Shown: piece after piece, positions 1 through 6,611 of the stretch
How positions within the stretch are numbered: the stretch's first letter is position 1
Layout of the letters: the number at the start of each line of letters is the position of its first letter
Assembly: GCA_027623615.1 (NCBI GenBank)
Contig: JAQBVH010000180.1
Coordinates: 1 to 6,770 of the forward strand
Length of the DNA: 6,770 nt
Source of the DNA: Planctomycetota bacterium
Lineage (GTDB): Bacteria > Planctomycetota > UBA1135 > GCA-002686595
Direction: 5' to 3'
Position numbers and translations under genes: made by a program
Notes under the pieces: model-generated
The model's input: only the letters and a program-made list of their open reading frames with translations
Databases searched by the model: none
Told to the model about the DNA's origin: nothing

Positions 1-42
1 GGGATTACGGCGCCGGGATTACGGCGCCGGGAGTACGGCGCC
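1..42. repeat. Three tandem copies of a 14-bp unit, cut by the window edge
   Basis: The unit GGGATTACGGCGCC occurs at 1-14 and 15-28 identically, and at 29-42 with one change (GGGAGTACGGCGCC). Each copy contains the palindrome GGCGCC. The array starts exactly at base 1, so further copies may lie outside the window. The second and third copies supply most of the hairpin at 15-50, and the copy at 1-14 could substitute as an alternative 3' arm with a longer loop. Confidence 0.85.
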
Positions 43-50
43 GCAATCCC
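15..50 (-). terminator. 15-bp hairpin just past the TPR gene stop, candidate transcript 3' end
   Basis: On the gene's strand the RNA would read GGGAUUGCGGCGCCG, loop UACUCC, then CGGCGCCGUAAUCCC. All 15 positions pair, with one G-U wobble (bases 44 and 21). The opposite strand would have an A-C mismatch at that place, so the structure is better in the direction of the TPR gene. The stem starts 10 nt after the stop codon. There is no U-tract afterwards, so it is not a textbook Rho-independent terminator. It could instead stabilise the mRNA 3' end, or terminate in a lineage with weak U-tracts. Confidence 0.5.
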
Positions 51-60
51 ACCCACCCGG

Positions 61-3000
61 CTACCCATCCTTGGCCTCGCGCGCTTCCTGCTCGGCCTCG
101 GCGGCGGCCTCAAGGGCCTCCTGGGCGGCGACGACCGCTTGCTTGTGCTCGCTCCAGCGCGCCACGCCGGTCGCGTCCCCGAGGTCGGTGTGGAGCGCGA
201 CCAGCAGCTCGATCAGGTCCTCGTGCTGGACCACCCGGGCCACCTGCTCCGCCAGCGCGCGGGCAGCCTCCGGGCCCGCCTGCTCCCTCACGCGGCGGAC
301 CACCTCGGTCACCCGCTCGACGTGCAGCTTGTGGGCGGAGAGCAGGGCGCATTCGATGGCGTGGGCTTCGACCTCGAGGCCCGCCTCGCGCGCGGCGTCG
401 ATCACCCACAGCTGCTTCGAGGGCGAGAGGTCCTCCGCCGCGGCCAGCGCCACCAGGCGCTGCGCCGCCTCCGCCGCGGCGTCGGTCTCACCCATCGCGA
501 CCAGGCGGCGGATGATCAGGGCCAGCGCGTCGACCGCGGTCGAGGAGTTCATGCGCTCGTCCGCCATCCAGGTGGCGATCCGGTCCGCGGCGCCGATGTG
601 CCAGTCCCGGGCCCGGTCCCAGTCCCCCTCCCACTCCCGCGGGAAGAGCTTCTTCAGGTCGACGTGGCTCAGGTAGCCGTAGTTCTGCGGCCACAGACGG
701 AACCACGGATCGTCCACGTTCGTGAACAGCTCGGGGTCCATCTTGGCGACCGCGTACTCGAGCGCGACCAGCGCCTGGTCGATCTCGTTCGCGCGCGCGA
801 ACAGGTACGCGGCCTCCTTCGCGCTGCGACGGCGCAGGCCGGTCGAGGGGTCGATCGCCGCCTCGCACATGACCCGTCCGAGCGCGAGCGCCTCGTCCGG
901 GCCGTACATCTCGGCCCAGGTGGTCAGCGCCAGGGTCTCGAAGGTCTCGCGCTGCCAGCGCGCCTTGCCCGGGTTGGCGTAGGTCAGGATCGCCTCGACG
1001 ACCTCGTCGCGGGCGGCGCCCTCGAGGTGCTCCTTGGCCTCCTTGACCAGCTCGTGAGCGTTGAGGGGCTGCGGCCCGTCGAAGGCGAAGCGATTCACCG
1101 ACGAGGTCTGGGTCGCGCACCAGCGGTAGAGGCGCACGGCCTCCGCGAGGCGGCCCTCGCGACGGTGCATGCCCGCCAGCCGGCGCACCTGCTGCCCGTC
1201 GATCGGGTTCGCCGCGCCGACCAGGTCGTCGAGCACCGCGCGCACGCGCTCGTCCGCGAGCTCGGGGTGCCGGTCGAGGAGCGAGAGCAGGAGCACCTGC
1301 TCGACCCGGCCGCCGGTCTCACCGGAGACCGCCGCGAGCAGCTCGTCCATCAAGGCCTGCGGCGCTTCGCTCGCGAGGCGCGCGACGAGCAGGCCCTCGA
1401 AGAACGGCTGGTAGCCATCGATCTCGCGGGCTTCGAAGCTGCGCGCGAAGCGGCGCATCTCGTCGGCGCCCCAGGACTCCGCGGCCAGGACCTCCCAGGC
1501 GTTCGTCGCCTCGGGTCGCTCCTCGGAGTCCTCCTCGCGGAAGCTCGAGAGGCCGCCGCGGTAGACGAGCTTCTCTTCAGCCTCGGCCTCGTCCTCCTCC
1601 TTGGGAAGCTCGGGCCAGTTCAGGCGCGCGAGGCGCCCGTAGCCCCAGCCGTAGTAGGCGAAGCCATAGGGATCGGTCTGCTCGCCCTTCCTGAAGTCGC
1701 GCCAGAGGCGGCGCAGGGTCTGCCGCGCGTCGCCCGTGTCCTGCTCATCCACGAAGGCCTCATGGACGCGCTGGATGGTGGCCGGCTTCTGACGGCGCGG
1801 GTCGTTCTTCTGGGTGCTCGCGCCGCCGCCGTAGCGCACGCCGTTGATGATGACCATGCTGCCCGCGGGCAACACGAAGCCTGCCGGATAGCCAGGAATG
1901 CCGCTGCCGCCTGCGTCCTCGTCCTCGGGCAACGCGTCGTGCTTCTCGCGCGCGGCGAGGGCCTTGATCGGATTACGCAGGCCGGACCAGGTGTTCATCA
2001 ACTGCCGCTGCCACTGGCGCTTGTCGGGCTCGAGCTCGGCGATGCGCTCGAGGGTCGCGAGGGCGTCCATGGGTCGGCCGATGCGCTGGTAGAAGTTGCG
2101 CAGCTTGTCGAGCAGCTCGACCTCCTCGGGCTGGTCCGCGACGGCCTTCAGGTAGGCGGCGAGGGTCGCCTCGTCGTCACCAGCGGCCTGCACCAGGTCG
2201 AGGCGCTGCTGCGCGAGCTCGACCGTCGGCGCGCGCTCACCGGTCGCCTCGTCGAAGGCGGCCAGCAGGGTGGTCAGGTGCTCCGGCAGCAGGTCCATGT
2301 GCACCCGGTTGCGCACGTTGCGCGCGTCGTACTCGTTCGGTGGTGCATCGAGGGAGTCGACGTACACCGCGGCCGCGAGCTGCACGGCCTCGTCGAGGTG
2401 CCCCTGCTTGAACTCGAGGATCCAACCTAGACCGCGTACGTTCCAGTCGCGCGGCTTCTTGTTGGCCAGCGCCACGTGCATGCGCCCGAGCAGCTCGAGG
2501 TCGTCGTTCTCCTCCCAGAGCTGACGGATGTAGTAGACGAAGAAGTCGTCGGCCTCGGCGAGGGCCTCCTCGAAGGCGTCCCCCACGAAGCCAGCCAGCT
2601 CGTCGCCGAGGGGCTCGTTGACCTCGTTGAGCAGGCGCAGGAGGAAGCCGGTCTTCTGGGTGGCCTGGATCTTCGACCAGACCGAACGCAGCGCGCCAGC
2701 GCGCTCCTCCTCGGGCAGGAGCACGAGCACCGGTCCCAGGCCCCAGCCATAGCCTCGCTCGCCGTAGCCGTCGAGCAGCTCGGCGATCTGCTCCTGGGAC
2801 AGGAGCGGGTCGTCGAAGATCGACTGGAGCTTGGGCAGCATCGGCACGAAGTTGGCCGCCTTCTCGGGCTCCTCGAGGACCAGGGAAATGAAGTACTGGT
2901 AGAGCGCGAGGCGCTCCTCGTCGGGCAACGCAGCGCCGGCGCGCTCGAGGATCGGCTCGAGCTCGTACTGGCTCGTGCCGCTCTTGACCTGGATGCGCAC

Positions 3001-6000
3001 CCACTGGCGACCGAGGGACAGCATCAACCCGGTGTCGTCGAGCACCTGCGCGGCGGAGAAGAGCACCTGCATGCCCGGGAGCTCCTCGCGCGTCACGCTG
3101 CCCAGGTCGACCCGGCGCAGGATCGCCTCGACGCCCTCGCTGTCGCCCACCGCGAGGCGCGGCAGCAGGAGGCGCGTGGCCTCGCCCAGCGGCACCAGAC
3201 GCACCGCGTCGTCCGCGGTGCCCTCGCCGACCAGGAAGCGCAGCTTGCGGGTCACCTCTTCGGGGCGACCGGACTCCTCGATCAAGCGGCGACCCGAGCC
3301 GACCAGGCCCCAGGTCACGCGCTCCTGCACGAGGGTCTCGAGCAGGCCCTCGTCCTTGGAGAACGCCGTCAGGAGGCGCAGGTCGAGCTGATCCGCCTCC
3401 TCGACCCTGCCCGACGCCAGCGCCAGGCGGCGGTGGTGCTGGGCGCGTCGCAGCAGGCGCGGGTGCAGGGCGAGCTCCTCGAGCACGGTGCCCTCTCCGA
3501 CACCCGCCTCGAGATCGGTCAGGTCGCGCAGGGCGGCCGCGAGCTCGGCCTCGATCAGGCCCGTCGCGTCGGCTTCGGTCATCGTGGCGAGCAGCCCCTT
3601 GCGCACGCGCGCGTGGTGCTGGTCGTAGTCGTCGACGTTGCGCGCGCGCCACCAGGAGAAGGGGTCGTCGTCCTCCTCCTCGGCCTTGCCCGTGCGCAGG
3701 GGCCGGCGCTGATGCAGCAGCTCCATGGCGCGCACGTAGAGCGCGAGGGCGCGCTCGTCCTTGCCGAGCTGCTCGCACAGCTCGGCCACCTTGGCCATCA
3801 AGCCCACGTCGGTGGCCTGGGAGACGAGCACGCGCTCGTACTCGGTCAGGGCCTCGGCGGGATAGCCCTGTTCGTCGAACAAGCCGGCGGCCTGGCGCTG
3901 CAGGCGGGCGTAGTCGGGCTGGTCGCTGGCCAGCCGGAAGGTCTTCGCGGCGTTCTTGATCTCGCCGGCGCGCAGGAAGGACTCGCCCAGGTCCAGGTAG
4001 ACCTGCGGCGGCACGATCTCGGACAAACCGATCAGGCGGCGGCCGTAGGAGAGCTGAGCCTGCTCGTCCTCGCCGCCGATGGCGGCCAGGTCCATCAGCT
4101 CGCGCAGGAGCGACGGGCGCCGGGTGCCGGCGATCGGCAGGGCGTTTTCCAGGGCCACCATCTGCGCGTCGCGGTCGTCGAGCTCCTCGGACAGGTCCGA
4201 GTAGAGCTGGAAGAGGTACATCTTCCCCTCGCGGCCCGCGAGGCGCTCGAGCACGATGCGCCGCGCCCAGCGCAGGGTCTCGCTCGGCGCCTCCATGTTC
4301 AACAGGCCGTCGACGGCGATCGTGAACAGGTCGTCCTTGTCCGCGATCTCCAGCATGTGCTGGAACAGACCGATCGCCTCGGAGGTGCGACCGACGTCCT
4401 TCATCACGTTGGCGAGCAGGAGCAAGCTGTCGATGCGCTCGGGGTGGCGCGCGATGCCCTTGCGGTAGGCGACCATGGCCTCCTCGCGCATGCCGGCGAT
4501 CGCGAGCACGCCGGCCTCGAACTCGTCGCCCGAGGAGTCCGACTCGAGCTCCTTCAGGCGCGCGAGCACGACCCGCGCCTCGTCCGGCTTGCCGCGCTCG
4601 AGCATGCTCATCGCGAGCTGGCGCAGGTACTCGCCCTCGTTCTCGGCGTCGATCGCCATCAGCTCGCGGACCGTGTCCTCGTAGCGGGCGTAGTCCGTGC
4701 AGGAGACGTAGACGCGAGCCTTCTCCTCGAGGATGTCCTTCACCTCGCCGCCGGTCTGCTTCATGAACTCCTCGATCACCTCGGTGGCGGAGACCGAGTC
4801 CCCGACCTTGGTGTAGAGGCGCACGAGCAGCCCGCTCTCGCGCTTGTTCGCCGTGCCCGCCACGAGCTTGCGCTCGAGGTCGATGGCCACATCGGCGAGG
4901 GTGCCCAGGCGCGAGGCCACGGTCATCAGCCGGTCCTCGACGTAGCGGCGGCGCGGCACGGACTCGACCCGCTCCCACAGGGCGAGCCAGGCGGTCATGG
5001 CCTCCTCTTCGCGGCCCACCTCGGAGTAGAGCCAGGCGAGGCGCATCGACATGTCCTCGCCCTGGGTCTTGTCGGGTCGCGCCTGCTCGAGGCCGAGGAA
5101 GATGTCCAGGGCGCGCTCCTGCAGGCCGAGGCGCTCGTAGCACTCGGCCAGGTCCATGCGCACGCCGTGATCGGCCGGAGCGACGTCGTCGAGTCGGCGC
5201 AGCGCCTGTTCCGCGTCGGGCAGGCGGCCGCGGTCGGAGTGCAGGCCGTAGAGGAAGAGCAGCGCCGGGTAGGCGTAGTCCGTGCCGTCGATGCACGCCT
5301 CGGCGCACTCGATCGCGAGCCCGTCGAGCCCGAGCCCCATCAGCGCCTCGGCGCCGGTCAGGGTCTCGATGTCCACCGGCGCGTCCACGAAGGGGCGCCA
5401 GACGGCGACGGCAGCCTCGCGGTCGCCGTTCTCCAGGTAGAAGCGCGCGAGCCCTTCGCTCCAGAGCACCGTGCGCGGCTCGAGCTCGATCAAGGAGCGG
5501 AACTCGGCCACCATGCGCTGCTCCTGTCCGGCGTCGCGGAACATCTCGAGCAGCTCGCGGCGCTCGGCGCGCTCGAAGTCCTCCTGGCCGTCCGCGGTGA
5601 ACAGCGCGATCGCCTCCTCGGTCCGGTCGAGGTCGCGCAGGAGCTCGATCCAGCGACTGCGGTGGGCCTCGGAGAGGTCGCGGGTCCCCGCGAAGCGCTC
5701 GTGGAGCGCGTCGAGGCTGTCGTCGAGCCGGTGCGCTTCGACGAGCACCGCCAGGGAGTAGGCCCGGTCGCGCGTCAGGGTCGCCGCGCGCGAGGCGCGC
5801 CAGGCGAAGTCCTTGGCCTGCTCGGCATCCTCGGCGCGCACGGCCCACTCGGCCAGGCGCACGAGGTCGCGGAACATGGGCGTGCCCTCTTCCTCGGTCG
5901 GCAGGTAGAGCTCGATCGCGTCCGCGGGCCGCCCGAGCAGCGCCAGCACGATGGCGGCGCGGTTGCGAAACTCGCGCGGCTGTCCCGCCTGTCCCGCGAA

Positions 6001-6486
6001 CTCCGCGAGCGCGTCCTTGTGCTCGGGCCCGCGCTCCATCGTCATGAGCGCGAGTCGCAGCTGCAGCCGGCGCGAGAGCTCGGCGTCCTCACTGCCCGCG
6101 AGGATCTCCTCGTAGAGCTCGATCGCCTCGTCGGTCCAGTCGATCGCGTCGAGGAGGAGCGCGTAGAGCAGCCGGGTGCCCTGATCCGCGCCCTCGTCGA
6201 TCAGCGGCTTGAGCAGCGCGCGCGCGGTGGTCAGATCGCCCGCCCGCCAGAGCACCTGCGAGGCGAGGCGCGTCGCCGCGTCGTCGCCCTCGTCGCTGAG
6301 CCCCTCCAGGTAAGCGAGCAGCGCTGCGTGGTCGCCATGGGCCAGGATGGCCTGGTCGTAGAGGGCGTGAAGATCGGGCGCCGGCTCCTGCAGGGCCCGC
6401 TCGGCGGCGGCGCGGACGTCGGGGTCGAGGACGTCCTGGGCGAACAGGGGCGCGGCGAGGAGCGTGACGAGGAGGAGGATGCGCAT
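61..6486 (-). CDS. Giant exported TPR-repeat (alpha-solenoid) protein, 2141 aa
   Basis: Seen: one uninterrupted frame from ATG at 6486 to TAG at 61-63. Residues 1-16 form a signal peptide (MRILLLVTLLAAPLFA, then QD). TPR repeats matching the 34-residue pattern (small residues at 8 and 20, aromatic at 11 and 24, Gly at 15, Pro at 32) lie near 69-135, 406-510 (440-473 is almost ideal: L446 A447 Y450 G454 A459 F463 P471), 618-718, 827-925, 1422-1489 and 1764-1797. Residues about 925-1420 and 1800-2100 look helical but lack consensus repeats. A Gly/Pro-rich insert spans 1525-1570 and the C-terminus (2114-2141) is an Ala/Glu-rich helix. Known: TPRs are protein-binding scaffolds. Inferred: exported, non-catalytic scaffold or assembly factor; no enzymatic motif or lipobox was seen, and the partner is unknown. 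Start: 6486 is chosen because the signal peptide begins there; an in-frame ATG at 6621 with AGGAGG would add 45 residues of non-coding-like Ser/Pro/Arg sequence. Codon use: no TTA or TCA, a single CTA (residue 1353). Confidence 0.93.
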   Translation of the reverse strand: MRILLLVTLLAAPLFAQDVLDPDVRAAAERALQEPAPDLHALYDQAILAHGDHAALLAYLEGLSDEGDDAATRLASQVLWRAGDLTTARALLKPLIDEGADQGTRLLYALLLDAIDWTDEAIELYEEILAGSEDAELSRRLQLRLALMTMERGPEHKDALAEFAGQAGQPREFRNRAAIVLALLGRPADAIELYLPTEEEGTPMFRDLVRLAEWAVRAEDAEQAKDFAWRASRAATLTRDRAYSLAVLVEAHRLDDSLDALHERFAGTRDLSEAHRSRWIELLRDLDRTEEAIALFTADGQEDFERAERRELLEMFRDAGQEQRMVAEFRSLIELEPRTVLWSEGLARFYLENGDREAAVAVWRPFVDAPVDIETLTGAEALMGLGLDGLAIECAEACIDGTDYAYPALLFLYGLHSDRGRLPDAEQALRRLDDVAPADHGVRMDLAECYERLGLQERALDIFLGLEQARPDKTQGEDMSMRLAWLYSEVGREEEAMTAWLALWERVESVPRRRYVEDRLMTVASRLGTLADVAIDLERKLVAGTANKRESGLLVRLYTKVGDSVSATEVIEEFMKQTGGEVKDILEEKARVYVSCTDYARYEDTVRELMAIDAENEGEYLRQLAMSMLERGKPDEARVVLARLKELESDSSGDEFEAGVLAIAGMREEAMVAYRKGIARHPERIDSLLLLANVMKDVGRTSEAIGLFQHMLEIADKDDLFTIAVDGLLNMEAPSETLRWARRIVLERLAGREGKMYLFQLYSDLSEELDDRDAQMVALENALPIAGTRRPSLLRELMDLAAIGGEDEQAQLSYGRRLIGLSEIVPPQVYLDLGESFLRAGEIKNAAKTFRLASDQPDYARLQRQAAGLFDEQGYPAEALTEYERVLVSQATDVGLMAKVAELCEQLGKDERALALYVRAMELLHQRRPLRTGKAEEEDDDPFSWWRARNVDDYDQHHARVRKGLLATMTEADATGLIEAELAAALRDLTDLEAGVGEGTVLEELALHPRLLRRAQHHRRLALASGRVEEADQLDLRLLTAFSKDEGLLETLVQERVTWGLVGSGRRLIEESGRPEEVTRKLRFLVGEGTADDAVRLVPLGEATRLLLPRLAVGDSEGVEAILRRVDLGSVTREELPGMQVLFSAAQVLDDTGLMLSLGRQWVRIQVKSGTSQYELEPILERAGAALPDEERLALYQYFISLVLEEPEKAANFVPMLPKLQSIFDDPLLSQEQIAELLDGYGERGYGWGLGPVLVLLPEEERAGALRSVWSKIQATQKTGFLLRLLNEVNEPLGDELAGFVGDAFEEALAEADDFFVYYIRQLWEENDDLELLGRMHVALANKKPRDWNVRGLGWILEFKQGHLDEAVQLAAAVYVDSLDAPPNEYDARNVRNRVHMDLLPEHLTTLLAAFDEATGERAPTVELAQQRLDLVQAAGDDEATLAAYLKAVADQPEEVELLDKLRNFYQRIGRPMDALATLERIAELEPDKRQWQRQLMNTWSGLRNPIKALAAREKHDALPEDEDAGGSGIPGYPAGFVLPAGSMVIINGVRYGGGASTQKNDPRRQKPATIQRVHEAFVDEQDTGDARQTLRRLWRDFRKGEQTDPYGFAYYGWGYGRLARLNWPELPKEEDEAEAEEKLVYRGGLSSFREEDSEERPEATNAWEVLAAESWGADEMRRFARSFEAREIDGYQPFFEGLLVARLASEAPQALMDELLAAVSGETGGRVEQVLLLSLLDRHPELADERVRAVLDDLVGAANPIDGQQVRRLAGMHRREGRLAEAVRLYRWCATQTSSVNRFAFDGPQPLNAHELVKEAKEHLEGAARDEVVEAILTYANPGKARWQRETFETLALTTWAEMYGPDEALALGRVMCEAAIDPSTGLRRRSAKEAAYLFARANEIDQALVALEYAVAKMDPELFTNVDDPWFRLWPQNYGYLSHVDLKKLFPREWEGDWDRARDWHIGAADRIATWMADERMNSSTAVDALALIIRRLVAMGETDAAAEAAQRLVALAAAEDLSPSKQLWVIDAAREAGLEVEAHAIECALLSAHKLHVERVTEVVRRVREQAGPEAARALAEQVARVVQHEDLIELLVALHTDLGDATGVARWSEHKQAVVAAQEALEAAAEAEQEAREAKDG
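1777..1914 (-). other. Gly/Pro-rich insert breaking the TPR solenoid (residues 1525-1570)
   Basis: Directly after the TPR pair at 1422-1489 and one more helix, the protein changes from helical Glu/Leu/Ala-rich sequence to a loop with GGSGIPGYPAG, a short beta-prone stretch SMVIINGVRY (around 1543-1552), GGGAS, and a basic patch NDPRRQKP. It begins at an acidic EDED motif. The frame and the strong third-position G/C bias continue through it, so it is a genuine protein insert and not a frameshift. Possible roles are a flexible hinge, a protease-sensitive linker or a small beta-hairpin contact; none can be chosen from sequence alone. Confidence 0.6.
6439..6486 (-). other. Sec-type signal peptide coding segment of the TPR protein
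   Basis: Residues 1-16 consist of a very short basic n-region (M-R), a hydrophobic core (residues 3-12, rich in Leu/Ile/Val), Pro13, and a likely signal peptidase I site after Ala16 (L-F-A before Q-D). The mature protein then starts with an acidic segment (QDVLDPD). There is no Cys at +1, so a lipoprotein is not indicated, and no other membrane-spanning segment was seen in the remaining 2125 residues. The inferred location is periplasmic or extracellular. The weak point is Leu at -3, which is less favoured than Ala or Val. Confidence 0.8.
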
Positions 6487-6611
6487 TCGGGTCGTCCCGG
6501 CGATCGACGCGGGGAGGCCGATGATACGCGCGGACCGTGGTGGGCACTGCTCCCGGTCCGATGGAGACGGTAGGGATCCGGTTGGATTTGCGCGGCGTGG
6601 TGCGCTTTGGC
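6487..6611. other. Intergenic region between the TPR gene and a probable divergent gene
   Basis: This 125-bp stretch is lower in G+C (50 of 80 bases at 6541-6620) than the genes on either side. Its in-frame translation ahead of the TPR start is Ser/Pro/Arg-rich and unlike the mature protein. No tRNA or clear operator palindrome was seen. It is expected to contain the promoter and 5' leader of the TPR gene and, if the plus-strand gene at the window edge is real, that gene's promoter too. Confidence 0.5.
6521..6549 (-). promoter_or_regulatory. Weak candidate promoter for the TPR gene
   Basis: On the minus strand a TATCAT hexamer (6526-6521) resembles a -10 box and ends 34 nt before the ATG at 6486. 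The hexamer 17 nt upstream, CAGTGC (6549-6544), hardly resembles a -35 consensus. It is the most A/T-rich -10-like element close to the gene, but one hexamer in GC-rich DNA is weak evidence, and sigma-factor preferences of this organism are unknown. Confidence 0.2.

Noticed and set aside
1777..1914. Possible frameshift or insertion of foreign DNA at the Gly/Pro-rich insert
   Set aside because: The reading frame and strong third-position G/C bias continue through it and helical sequence resumes afterwards in the same frame.
2237..5848. A 1203-codon minus-strand frame overlapping the TPR gene in another register
   Set aside because: Its translation is dominated by Arg, Gly, Ala and Pro, as expected for an out-of-frame reading of GC-rich coding DNA, and it has no recognisable domain.
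2476..6573. A 1365-codon plus-strand open frame opposite the TPR gene, with another at 139-2430
   Set aside because: It lies in exact antisense codon register and exists because the sense gene avoids TTA, CTA and TCA. The sense strand has a signal peptide and clear TPR repeats, so the antisense frames are shadows.
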